DNA of 64,000 bases, taken from positions 2,820,978 to 2,884,977 of the forward strand of contig NC_087377.1 of assembly GCF_963675165.1 (NCBI RefSeq), written 5' to 3'. How positions within the stretch are numbered: the stretch's first letter is position 1; the number at the start of each line of letters is the position of its first letter. The notes under the pieces were generated by a model. The model was not told where the DNA came from. It did not search any database and saw nothing but the letters and a program-made list of their open reading frames with translations. Positions 1 to 10,884 of the stretch are shown piece by piece. The position numbers and the translations under genes are program-made. This DNA is from Halichondria panicea. Taxonomy: Eukaryota > Porifera > Demospongiae > Suberitida > Halichondriidae.

Positions 1-400
1 ACGTGTGTGTTATCATTATAATGCAGGAAAGCGGGGGGTTCATACCAACATGTACACATGTACATACAGGTTTTAGAATCCTTGCTATTTATGAAGTCAT
101 TGCTGTGTTTTGTTTGTTTAGCCCTGTGGCAACGATTCTAAGGCTGTGTCTGCAAAAACCCTGTAACACTGACACGATGTTAGTTGTGTGTGTGCACATA
201 CTCCTGCTCTCATATGGCAGACAGCTGATTCATTGCTACACACAGACAAGGACACGTTCCTTAATCAGTGAATATCACTAAACCAGTGGTGTATCTATAT
301 TCATAACAATTGAGGTTCCCAAAAATGCAATATGAGCAGCATGCATGCAGCACATATCAGCAGCACACTTGCACTTACATCTTGCACTTATCTGGCATTT
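1..400. other. No gene recognised
   Basis: AT-rich sequence with short open frames but no coding periodicity, recognisable domain or exon with good splice sites. It forms the left flank of the element starting at 401. Confidence 0.5.
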
Positions 401-820
401 GTGACAGGGCCTAGGAAAACAACCCTTATGGAGCAAACTAATTAATTGTATTTTATTGCTTAATTAAATAAAGCAGTGCTTAAGCTTCAAATTGATTACA
501 ATATCACTCACTTTGCACCTTCCTACCCCAAAATATTTTCGGGTGAAAGGGGGACAGTATTGACCTACCGTTTTGAGAAACTAATGTTCCAAGTTCTATT
601 CGCATGCAAGAACAGCATGAAAAAATTCAATGGCTGCCTTGTAACGGCTATACAAAAAAATTTTCGGATAAAAAATTTTTTTTTTAAGTTAGAGGAGATG
701 TTGAAGTTACTTCTTACGAAAGAAAACCAAAATCCTAAAATAGCTCTAAATATTGTACTTTGTAGTGTACTGAACATTATTAGTTTGCTCCATAAGGGTT
801 GTTTTCCTAGGCCCTGTCAC
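401..820. mobile_element. 420-bp non-autonomous DNA transposon, GTGACAGG ends
   Basis: The ends are near-perfect inverted repeats of about 41 bp, beginning GTGACAGGGCCTAGGAAAAC and ending with the reverse complement. ATTT lies directly on both sides and is read as a 4-bp target-site duplication. The interior is A/T-rich and its short open frame has no recognisable domain. A relative with the same GTGACAGG terminus and the same ATTT flanks interrupts a dispanin exon at 54056-54433, so this is a dispersed family. I cannot assign a superfamily from the termini alone. Confidence 0.75.
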
Positions 821-1231
821 ATTTGTTTAGCATTTGTGCTGCTTGCGTGCTGCATGGTGTATTTTGGACATAGGCGTGGGACGAGTGCAGGATAAGTGCG
901 ACTGTTATAGCTGTGGTAGGTGTGCTGCACGTGTGCCTCATATATGTAGCCTGCTTGTGTGCTGCTCGTATTTGAAGGTTGTGTACTACCCACATGTGTG
1001 CAGCACGCATTTAATGGCATGCAATGTACATGCGTGCTACACACATGCCACTTACGATTGGTGCTTTCATGTTGCACCTATATTACACGTATTGAGCACG
1101 CGTGCTACCCATATCCTACATACATGCAACATACGTGCCATTTGAATGCCAGTATTAAAAGTTGCTGCCATGGAAACACGTGTACAGGCCCATAATATTA
1201 TTATACTAGACAATGCAGTACAATAGTAATG
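821..1231. other. Degenerate GTGCTGC-rich repeat, no gene
   Basis: Many imperfect copies of motifs such as GTGTGCTGC, ACACATGCC and GCATGCAATG recur on both strands. They give open frames rich in Cys and His that look like repeat translations rather than protein. Confidence 0.4.
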
Positions 1232-1440
1232 CTAACTTTGTTCAAGACTTATCGTTTGGGCTAGTTTGAAGTTCTTTTGCAGATACTGGTCTAACTCGTT
1301 ACTGTTACTATCTTTGCTTTGGCTGTGAATCAACTGTTTGCAGTGCTTTTTGTATTTCTTTGAAGCTGGTAGGTCTTCGGTTTCTTTCTCTTCTCTCTCA
1401 ATTTGAGAATTGGAATATTCAAACTGTTTGTTGTCTTCTG
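1232..1440 (-). CDS. Possible 3'-terminal exon, charged coiled-coil-like protein (partial)
   Basis: On the minus strand an open frame of about 69 codons runs from a possible acceptor (CACGTAG at 1441-1447) to a TAG at 1232-1234. The product is highly charged: a Glu/Lys-rich stretch (QIEREEKETEDLP), then KKYKKHCKQL and a helical tail (ELDQYLQKNFKLAQ). Composition is protein-like, unlike the surrounding repeats. A second short charged frame (KELQKTEKELAKN) lies just upstream at about 1460-1505. There is no start codon and I do not recognise the family; it could be a fragment of a dead gene. Confidence 0.3.
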
Positions 1441-1577
1441 CTACGTGTTAATTAACTACGTAAGTTTTTAGCGAGCTCTTTCTCTGTCTTTTGTAGTTCT
1501 TTTTTTCCACCTACATGTATATAGTATTGTTATTGGCATTAAGAACAGAGCACAGGGAAGCATAAACACTTAGAGTA

Positions 1578-1623
1578 TGCAGTGCACTTGCAACAGAAAA
1601 TTTTCTGTTGCAAGTGCACTGCA
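1578..1623. repeat. Perfect 46-bp palindrome
   Basis: Two 23-bp arms are exact reverse complements with no spacer, centred on AAAATTTT at about 1600/1601. The right arm and its 3' flank (35 bp from 1601) recur directly at 2335-2369. The unit may be the terminus of an old mobile element. Confidence 0.85.
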
Positions 1624-1639
1624 ATCCACTGTACACAAA

Positions 1640-3707
1640 GCCCTCAATTATACTGTGTATTCTTTGTTCCAACTTGGTTGTTCAGTGGTGTTGACACAAC
1701 CTGTCAGTATCTCGTTGCAATAGTTGTACGGACACTGGTATAATTTGGCTAATGCCTTCCCTTACAAAAATGTTTAAACAGCAAAACCACAATCAGATAA
1801 ATTATTATGAATATCATTATCAGTTTTCTGGCCAAGAGTAGCTTTAACTTGGCACTTTATTACAGGTAGAAAGTATAGAGCCAACTGAAATGACAACCAA
1901 TTTTTCAGCAGACACTCATTGAACCTCTCTAGGCATGCCCTCTCCCCCCCAAAGAACGTATTGACATGCATGACATTGTACACTGTACATACAGCCAGTC
2001 TGAAATGTATATCATGCATTTCTATATAATTATGTTCATTGACTACTAGGCTTTTCAAGAATGCTATCATAAAGTATCCATTTTGTAGGTATCTATGAGT
2101 GAGACTAATAGGAGTGCCCAGAGAATATCTTTATAATCGGAGATGTATGACTGAGCACCTTTTGGGCTTTAATCCCCCCAGCTGTAGATTGCTCATACCT
2201 ATATAATTATGTTTAGGAATAAGCAGATGTTCAATGAGATTCTGCTGAAAAAATCGTTGTAATAAAAGTGCAAGCTGAGCTTAGAATTATTATTGGTAAT
2301 GAAATTCATATCTGGTGGTTTTGCTGTTTGGCAATTTTCTGTTGCAAGTGCACTGCAATCCACTGTACATTGTACATGCACTTTGTTGGTTAAACATTGG
2401 GGGAAGTTTCCAGCATATATACTATACCTGGGTCACCACAAACTGGGAGGCTGATAACATGCATGGCACACGTTTGCAAAACTGATTAAACCGAAAGCAG
2501 TTTTAATGCTGTGCCCAGGAACTTATACTTTCCACACACACACACACATGCCCATGGCCACTCACTCACTTGGGCTAGTACTGAGAGGAGAAGTAGACTC
2601 GACTGCCACGGAAACAGTTGCCCCGGTGATATATTTAGTTGGGTATGGCCATTTTCGGACTCATGAAGTATATTTAGGAAATGATCCCACTTGTTCTTGC
2701 GTCTGTTGCTATGGAGATGGTGTCTTTAGCCAAGAGACGATTACTTGAATCTGATTGGCTGCTATTAACAGTATCAGAGATCCCTTGTGACCAATAAGTT
2801 AAACATGTTCTTTAGTGACTCGGGGATAGCTTCGTACTGTGTGTGTGGGTGTGTGTGCGTGCGTGTGTGTGTGTGTGTGTGGGAGTGTGATTGCTATTCC
2901 ATTCAGAATGTTAGGCCTACTTACTAAAACCTGACATGGGCTAATTTTGCTTTTAGTGCAAGCTAGGTCATACAGTAGTGATTCTCTGAATAAACATTTG
3001 CACCTATGAACATACGAAATCACATAATTATTCCCTCTATTTAGGCCAATCCTAGAGTGAGCATTATAACTAGTGGGTGGACTGTAGCTAGGCAACACAG
3101 CAGTAAAAAAGGTATCTTAATTACTGTGTGTAGTGTTTTGACAGGATGTATGCACCTAGCTATAGCTTGCACTTGTATAGCTAGGTAGGTTATGAGGGTC
3201 CCCAGGAACTTGGGATTACTATGATTATTACTGGCTGTCAACATACATATCAAAAATTCAAAGTCCATACAATTAATGGCTGCTGCATGAAACAGCTAAG
3301 TGCAGCTTTACAGCTGTTACATAAATGTGGTAGATCATGATTGCAGGTTATTAGTTGACCAACATTGTTGAGTACGAGTGATGTTGTGCCAGACTGATGT
3401 GCATTGTTGAGTAAATTGCTAGCTAGTCTGCGTGATATGAGATAGACCAAGTACACAGTGATTTTGCACTTAGTAAAGAAACCTCTCAAGTATAGTCCTG
3501 CATGTATACGTAGTCCATGGGAATGTGGTTTACTCATTTTGTGTGTGTGTGTTGCAAAGGTGCTTAACTGCTCATAGTGGGTGTAGACTGTATACCAGTG
3601 TTTACACAATCCATTCTAACTACTTTACCACAAGGAAAACGAAATTCTAAATCTCAGAGCGAGACTACATGACTGTATATAAAGTTATTAAACCACTAGC
3701 TTTTATA
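1640..3707. other. Intergenic, no supported gene
   Basis: Contains a direct repeat of the palindrome arm at 2335-2369, a short CA run at about 2530, and a GT-rich run at 2839-2881. Open frames here have no splice-site support or recognised domain. Confidence 0.4.
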
Positions 3708-4288
3708 CAACCACACATTACACCTAAGGTCATATCCTCTTTTGATAATAGCCAGTCGGAACAATGTGTGGAAAGGTCATCCCGGAACAGAAACACTCAA
3801 CCCCAATAAAAGCACCGTACAGTGGATCATTTTCGGAGGGGGAAATTCCGTGGTTTTTGTGAAAGTACGAATATTTACTGAATGATGAAGCAATTATTGA
3901 CCATCTTTACTTGCAGTGCAAGCAGCCACAACAAAACAATATCCTGAATATTGGTTTTAATCCCTGGAAATAACCCGCTATAACGTGTGTGTTCCTTTAA
4001 ATCAATGAGCAGATAGTAACCAGCTCATGCATGCCAAACTTTTTTTTTTTATTGGCACTGACATAATTATTTCTGATATGGGTCAAATCGATGAATGTGC
4101 TTCAAAACTCTTCCCTCATTAAGTATGTTCTTGAATCTATACCCAATTCTCCTTGGCCTTATCAGGAGGATGTATTTTAAAGCTAGAATCTTGACAATAT
4201 CCAATAAACCGCCTACGCAAACAGCCCACGCAAATAGGCCTTCCTGTTGATATAAAAGGAGCTGCTGCACTGATAGCAACTAAAAATA

Positions 4289-5283
4289 ATGCCTGACCAA
4301 GTCACAGAGACTAGTTGTTGCACCCAGGCTGCTGTAGCTCATGGAGGCTATTTTAGTCTTGTGAGAGCCCCACACTGCCCTCAACACCAGGAGAGTGGAC
4401 AATTGCAAGTATCAGTGTGCTGCAGCAACAACCCTGTTGCAGCATGGCATGGACCATGCTTCCAGGTCAGTCACTGCATGCTACTAGATCTAGCAATTGT
4501 ATACATATGCAGTAGCAATATTAAATTTCTGCAAATGAGGTCATGCATGCAGATACTAAACTACAAGCATATAAATATTCGTACAAAATGTTGCAATTTA
4601 TGTGACATTTTGTGTGAAATTTATGAACTGAATTGAACATTGTATGAAAAACAAAACAAAAAACAACAACTTTTGTCGTTCTTCCCCTCACGTTCTTCAG
4701 TGAGGTAAGCTAGAGAACAGTAGCTCCACAAAATAAACTATTAAAATGTTAGTCACATGAAAGCAGCTATATACAGTACAGAGACTAAACGATGAATCTG
4801 TTGCAGGAAGGACAGTATGAACCTGAGCATGAACCTGAACCACTCCAGTCGTATAATCCAGCTACCGATACATCACATGCGCAACAAGGTATAGTCATAA
4901 GCATTTGTTCGTACATGCATGCATGGACTAGCTCGCTTGGAGCTGTGATCACTAGCAAAAAAACTGTCCAATCATTTGATTTTCGGCGAGTGTATGTACG
5001 TTTTAACCAGAACTACACATTTTCAAAGGTGTATTTGGGACTAGCTGCATGGGGGTTATTGTTATAAGGGTACATATAGTAACAAATTTAACCAACGTTT
5101 AGATCACGTGTGCAATCTGAGACTTGCACTCTCAGTATTTCATTTCGATGCGTGCATCATATGAATTCATTATTTTGTCTCACAGATGTTGCTCTGGACT
5201 CTACTCCACACAACTATACCCTAAAAACAGTCGTTACAGGCCTCACAGTGAGAGTGGACTTCATGCACCACTGTACGCACTGA
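4289..5283 (+). CDS. Small three-exon gene of unknown function, copy A (118 aa)
   Basis: Exons 4289-4465, 4807-4888 and 5186-5283 join in phase (0, then 1) with GT-AG introns and give a 118-residue product ending in TGA at 5281-5283. The start is the ATG beginning MPDQVTETSCC. The N-terminal half is Cys/Gln-rich (TSCCTQAAVAHGG, then VCCSNNPV). Exon 2 encodes an acidic Glu-Pro stretch (YEPEHEPEPLQ). Exon 3 encodes a beta-like segment (YTLKTVVTGLTVRVDF) ending HHCTH. There is no signal peptide or membrane segment. Copy B keeps all splice sites and the frame and differs by a 15-bp in-frame deletion, which argues for a real gene. It sits on the opposite strand to, and downstream of, the GBF1 exons. 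Family not recognised. Confidence 0.55.
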
Positions 5284-6000
5284 GCAAACGTTATTTATGT
5301 AAGCGGCTTCGTTTCCAGCACTGCATGGTCTTCTATTATTCTATTATTCTATATATATATCCGTTTCTTTTCTTGAGTGATTCACTTTTTCTTGACATGT
5401 GACTATACCCCCTTTTGTACAGTTTGTGAAATATATAAAATAAACATGAACTTACTTTTTCTTCACTGCCACGATTGTAACTAGATCTACTGTGATGCAC
5501 TAGCATGTAATAGGGGGTGTGGTAAACAAATGTGGGAGTGGCTAAACAATTTGCGGCGTGCGTAAACCTTCCCCTCCAAACTTTTTATTCTAGATGAAAC
5601 CCTGATAGTGTATATACGCATATAAAGTCAAGTACGTAGTGTAACAATACAGATTACCATAAATTTTCAGCTGTACTTAAAATGGTGTTGACACCAATGT
5701 GTAGGTGAATAACCAAGCTACAACTTTACCCAAAAATGTTTCCATGGAAACATACCGGGTGGGTTTGTGATTGTTATGGCTAGAGGTATTGTGTATGTGG
5801 GGTGGGGTAGGGGGGGGTGCAAACAGTATAGTGCATGTTTCCTGACTGTGCCATCCTTTATTGGGTCTTACATAATTATGTTCACAGTGTCTATAATTCA
5901 TGATTAAATTTACCAGTTTTTAGCTATTGTGTCTAAACAGGCTTACAAAACTAGTTACGGCTGGGCACTAATAAAGTACATACATAATCTATATCCATAC

Positions 6001-6166
6001 CTCCACCATGGTGTCAGGTAGTAGCTTAGCCTTGAATAGTGCCAGTAGACAGTCTAGTAGGTTCTTCCAACCTTCTCTCAAGATGTCCCCATATTGTTGT
6101 GCCAGTGAGAACATGGCCTGCACACTCTGGCGTACTTGTATTGATCCACTCAAAAACCCGAAGAAT
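6001..6166 (-). pseudogene. GBF1: GBF1-like exon (HDS1 region), copy A
   Basis: On the minus strand a 166-nt exon is bounded by CCACAG and GTATGG. It encodes a helical repeat segment with SVQAMFSLAQQYGDILREGW followed by KNLLDCLLALFKAKLLP and TMVE. This matches the HDS1 region of GBF1/Garz/Gea-type large ARF exchange factors, which has H(R/Y)GDILREGWKN and a LFRAQLLP-MVE block after the Sec7 domain. Those proteins load GTP on ARF1 at cis-Golgi and ER-Golgi membranes. The exon is intact, but the next expected exon (after MVE) is not seen downstream, so this copy is probably a fragment. An identical-length exon occurs at 15423-15588. Confidence 0.7.
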
Positions 6167-6991
6167 CTGTGGAGTTGACACTCAAAGAGACTCGACACGG
6201 TGATGTAGCTAAGAAAGACAGTTGGCAAGTAGTTAAAAATATATATACTCATCACCCACCACAGAACAACAACAAAACTGAAGTTTGTATTAAGTCCATG
6301 GTATACAAAACTGTGTGCATTTTTAGTTTGGTCTCTCCATACACAAACAAACACAGGTACACGCGTGCAACAAGACTTCACGAGAAGTGAAAGAACTTCT
6401 ATTCCCTTTTTCACTCAAGGGAGTAGAGTGACAATAGTAGGCCCTGGCAAATTATGTTCTTTTGTTCCCCTATTATGCTTTTGAGCACTGCCCCAAATTC
6501 AGCAAAAACCCATTATGCCCCACATTGACGACATAAAATATCACTCAAATTATGCTGGCTTAAAATTGTGAATTTGGTGTCTTGCAAATCTAACCACATT
6601 TCTTTGGCTAGCAAATCTAACCACATTTTTTTTGGCTAGTGGTTAGATTTGCAAAACACCAACTTCCCCCCAGAATGGAAGCATTTCATGAAACCCACAA
6701 AAGAGACACAAAAGAGGCACAAGATCAACTAGAGTATTACTATCAGATCTGCAAGAGTTCTACATGTAGACCACAGAGCACAAGAGCTGCAAAATAATTG
6801 TGTACAGCTGTTAAGTTGTGTCTGGTACAGTAACATGGCTAAATGCTCTATGCTCTCCTCGATCTGCAGATCTGATAATTATAATTCTAATTTCCATGCA
6901 AATATCCTGGCTGTGATCGAAACTCACATGTACAATGAAATTGTACCTTATGCACACTATTTATTAAATATACAGTAACACTTCAACTTAC

Positions 6992-7123
6992 GTCGATTGT
7001 CATTTTCTTCTTGATTTGTTTACTATGAAGATCAGTGTTGAGCATCATGATAGCGTAGGTGAGCACATGTACTGCATCTCTGTTAGCAAACTGCCTACCC
7101 AGGTCACTGTCAGCATTAGAGTC
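6992..7123 (-). pseudogene. GBF1: GBF1-like exon (second half of Sec7 domain), copy A
   Basis: A 132-nt phase-0 exon on the minus strand lies between CATGCAG and GTAAGT. It encodes the diagnostic Sec7 helix FANRDAVHVLTYAIMMLNTD followed by LHSKQIKKKMTID. The F-A-N-x-D and M-L-N-T-D-x-H residues form the ARF-binding groove in Sec7 guanine-nucleotide exchange factors. The exon carrying the catalytic 'glutamic finger' should lie just upstream and is not visible, because a (GT)n run and repeat sequence occupy that place. Identity to copy B (16488-16619) is very high. Called a fragment because the domain is incomplete here. Confidence 0.75.
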
Positions 7124-7134
7124 CTGCATGTGAT

Positions 7135-7239
<105 letters not shown>

Positions 7240-7740
7240 ATACATGTCTGCACAACGTATATTACACAGTACACACTTACTTAGCAAAACAAGGGAAGTG
7301 ACAATTTCCACACTAGAGACAAGGAAATTAGGATTATAATTATCAGATCTGCAGATCAAGGAGAGCATGTAGCCATGTTACTGTACCAGACACAACTTAA
7401 CAGCTGTACACAATTATTTTGCAGCCAGCTCTTGTGGTTGCTCTGTGGTACTGTACATGTGGAACTCTTGCAGTCAAGGAATGTTCATGATCCCTGACAC
7501 GTACACATTAGTCTCCCTGTAATATATGAATATCCACTAGAAAAAAAGCTGGTCACGGCCAACAGGACTGTTACAAATCATTGCATGTCTGCAGCCACCA
7601 TCTCAATATAATCATGGCTAACCTACTATCTGTCTACCGTATTCCTAGAGAGTGTTTTGTGAGCATCAAACATTTGCGAGCTTTGCATGCGATGGTTATA
7701 TCAATTCACAACAATAAAATCCGCAAAACCTACTAGTAAA

Positions 7741-8242
7741 TCAAACTAAAAAAACATTTGCAATGTGAACGTTGCTAGGATTGCCAGGAAAAGAAAAGCG
7801 CGAAAAAGCGAAGAAACAAGAAATTCGGCGAGTGCATAACTCCAATCCGTTACAACTTCATTCACATGTACTGTTTCAATTTTTTTTTCGTTTTGTGCTT
7901 TTCCTGGCCAATCCTTCAGTAATTTTTATCGTATAATAATAGTGAATTTTTTGCAAGCTATATAATGTTTGTGATGTTTTCCCTTACAGCGTTGAGCAAA
8001 CATGCAAGTGTTGGATGTGTGGGTGGATGATTGTGAATTCAGTTTATAATATTCGCGGTTCATTTTTACCCAACTTGTATTTTGATTCTAAAATCATTAT
8101 CAACAGTAGGCCACTCGGCTGTACATGTTCATGGCGTTGTAACGGATTGGAGTTATGCACTCGCCGAATTTCTTGTTTCTTCGCTTTTTCTTTTCCTGGC
8201 AATCCTAGCAACGTTCACATTGCAAATGTTTTTTTAGTTTGA
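7741..8242. mobile_element. Inverted-repeat element, about 502 bp, copy 1
   Basis: The left arm (7741-7858, starting TCAAACTAAAAAAACATTTG) is the reverse complement of the right arm (about 8138-8242), giving a foldback of roughly 110 bp per arm. The open frame at 8015-8242 simply reads through the right arm. No transposase is present and no clear target duplication was found, so it is a foldback or MITE-type element. Confidence 0.7.
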
Positions 8243-8778
8243 TTCCCTTTCTTTTTCAGTACAGCAGTATTTTTATACTCTTCAATAATGAAATGTGAAA
8301 TGCCTAAGAGGAATGTCAAGAAGCAAGAGAAGTTCAAGAAGAGAAGAGAAGACAGGCCATGCAGACTGAACCAATAATTCTTATTACAGTGTTCATTTAT
8401 CTATGCATGTTAAATACTAGAGTGTATACTTCAAAGTGCAAAAGCATGGAGGCCTATGGTAGATCTAGCCAGTAGCATACCTGAGTTGAGAATGGAGAAA
8501 AGTTGGAGAAAAGGACTAGGGACTGTTTGTGTATACATGTACAGATTGGTTAACCAGCCACGCCCATCTCCTAAGTTGCCATGTGCGTTGCTGTGGCAGT
8601 CAATTAAAGATGGCGGAATTGCGTAGGTAAGAAAAGTGGAGCCTGAGAGGTCATCTGCCTCTTGGAAGCGAACGCAGTTCTGAGAAAAACGCCCATGGTC
8701 CGGGTTCTAGTCGACTAGAGGCTGCCTCTAGAATCTTCTGAACATGTCTGTACAAGGAGGAAATGCTTTCCAAGAATG

Positions 8779-8823
<45 letters not shown>

Positions 8824-9079
8824 AACTTACTTAGTCAGTCAGACGAAACGCGGTGAAATATGAAAATAGTGCAATTTTTCAAATATCAATAGTAATGCAT
8901 GAGAATATTCATTGACTATAATTTCACACATTTAGACAGATAAAAGGCTAACTAAGCTATCTGTCAACTCAGTTTCTTGCTGTGGCCCTTTCCTGCAGAA
9001 ATAGAGCAGTCTAAACACGAGTCAAAATTTGTGCAATAATTGAAAACACACACAACTGCACTGTCAATCCTATGTACAA

Positions 9080-9579
9080 TCAAACTAAAAAAACATTTGC
9101 AATGTGAACGTTGCTAGGATTGCCAGGAAAAGAAAAGCGCGAAAAAGCGAAGAAACAAGAAATTCGGCGAGTGCATAACTCCAATCCGTTACAACTTCAT
9201 TCACATGTACTGTTTCAATTTTTTGTTCGTTTTGTGCTTTTCCTGGCCAATCCTTCAGTAATTTTTAAATTATAGTGAATTTTTTGCAAGCTATATAATG
9301 TTTATGATGTTTTCCCCTTACAGTGTTGAGCAAACATGCAAGTGTTGGATGTGTGGGTGGATGATTGTGAATTCAGTTATTCGCGGTTCATTTTTACCCA
9401 ACTTGTATTTTGATTCTAAAATCATTATCAACAGTAGGCCACTCGGCTGTACATGTTCATGGCGTTGTAACGGATTGGAGTTATGCACTCGCCGAATTTC
9501 TTGTTTCTTCGCTTTTTCGCGCTTTTCTTTTCCTGGCAATCCTAGCAACGTTCACATTGCAAATGTTTTTTTAGTTTGA
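9080..9579. mobile_element. Inverted-repeat element, about 500 bp, copy 2
   Basis: The second copy of the foldback element at 7741-8242, carried along in the 1.33-kb tandem duplication. Its right arm keeps a GCGC that is deleted in copy 1. Confidence 0.7.
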
Positions 9580-10423
9580 TTCCCTTTCTTTTTCAGTACA
9601 GCAGTATTTTTATACTCTTCAATAATGAAATGTGAAATGCCTAAGAGAAATGTCAAGAAGCAAGAGAAGTTCAAGAAGAGAAGAGAAGACAGGCCATGCA
9701 GACTGGAATATAATTATGAACACATTCATTTATCTATGCATGTTAAATACTAGAGTGTATACTTCAAAGTGCAAAAGCATGGAGGCCTATGGTAGATCTA
9801 GCCAGTAGCATATCTGAGTTGAGAATGGAGAGAAGTTGGAGAAAAGGACTAGGGACTGTTTGTGTACCGATCGATGTCACAATGCAGCTTAACCAGCCAC
9901 GCCCATCTCATAAGTTGCCATGTGCGTTGCTGTGGCAGTCATTTAAAGATGGCGGAATTGCGTAGGTAAGAAAAGTGGAGCCTGAGAGGTCATCTGCCTC
10001 TTGGAAGCGGACGCAATTCTGAGAAAAACGCCCATGGTCCGGGTTCTAGTCGACTAGAGGCTGTATCTAGAATCTTCTGAACATGTCTGTACAAGGAGGA
10101 AATGCTTTCCAAGAAAGTTACTTACTTACTAACTTACTTACTTACTTACTTACTTACTTAGTCAGTCAGACAAAACGCGGTGAAATATGAAAATAGTGCA
10201 ATTTTTCAAATATCAATAGTAATGCATGAGAATATTCATAGAGTATAATATCACACATTTAGACAGATAAAAGGCTAACTAAGCTATCTGTCAACTCAGT
10301 TTCTTGCTGTGGCCCTTCCCTGCAGAAATAGAGCAGTCTAAACACGAGTCAAATTTTGTGCAATAATTGAAAACACACACTACTGCACTGTCAATCCTAT
10401 GTACAACCTACTGGTTGTACTAA

Positions 10424-10623
10424 NNNNNNNNNNNNNNNNNNNNNNNNNNNNNNNNNNNNNNNNNNNNNNNNNNNNNNNNNNNNNNNNNNNNNNNNNNNNN
10501 NNNNNNNNNNNNNNNNNNNNNNNNNNNNNNNNNNNNNNNNNNNNNNNNNNNNNNNNNNNNNNNNNNNNNNNNNNNNNNNNNNNNNNNNNNNNNNNNNNNN
10601 NNNNNNNNNNNNNNNNNNNNNNN
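10424..10623. other. Assembly gap (200 N)
   Basis: Exactly 200 N, probably a gap of nominal size. It sits between the tandem duplication and the split GBF1 exon, so local order and copy number are uncertain. Confidence 0.99.
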
Positions 10624-10640
10624 TTCAGTTTTTTCACTAC

Positions 10641-10748
10641 AAAGCCCTCATGATATGGGACAATGAGAATACCTGTGTCTGGCAAAGCCCTCATGATATG
10701 GGACAATGAGAATACCTGTGTGTGGCAAAGCCCTCATGATATGGGACA
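10641..10748. repeat. 43-bp tandem repeat, 2.5 copies
   Basis: The unit begins AAAGCCCTCATGATATGGGA and repeats at 10641, 10684 and 10727, directly after the gap. The repeat may explain the assembly break. Confidence 0.85.
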
Positions 10749-10884
10749 CTATAAGTTACCTCATGCCCATGTACTATCTATAACGTAGAAGTGTGAACTT
10801 AACGCGGCTGGCTTCTTGTGGGAATCTGAGGCTACAACATCTAAGTGTGTACTGTTGGATAGTCTCTCCCCATACACCTCTCAC

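Larger units (their letters stand above)
7741..10403. repeat. Tandem duplication of a 1.33-kb unit
   Basis: Unit 1 (7741-9079) and unit 2 (9080-10403) are nearly identical head-to-tail copies. Each starts with a 500-bp inverted-repeat element. Then come a short ATG-led Lys/Arg-rich stretch (MPKRNVKKQEKFKKRRED; 8299-8376 and matching bases), a possible first exon (ATGGCGGAATTGCGTAG followed by GTAAGA; about 8610), and a (TTAC)n run at 8782-8834 and 10120-10158. No full gene could be assembled from these pieces. Confidence 0.8.

Noticed and set aside
1600-2369. Direct repeats of 35 bp 734 bp apart as an LTR element
   Set aside because: Too short for LTRs, no primer-binding site, polypurine tract or coding region between them.
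2506-2748. 80-aa plus-strand frame with Cys-rich end
   Set aside because: No splice sites, family or repeat copy supports it; the start is in a CA run.
8015-8242. 75-93-aa frame present twice (also 9298-9579)
   Set aside because: It lies in the arm of the foldback element, and the duplicated frame changes by indels without regard to codons.
10380-10706. Open frames spanning 10380-10706
   Set aside because: They run through the 200-N gap and are meaningless.
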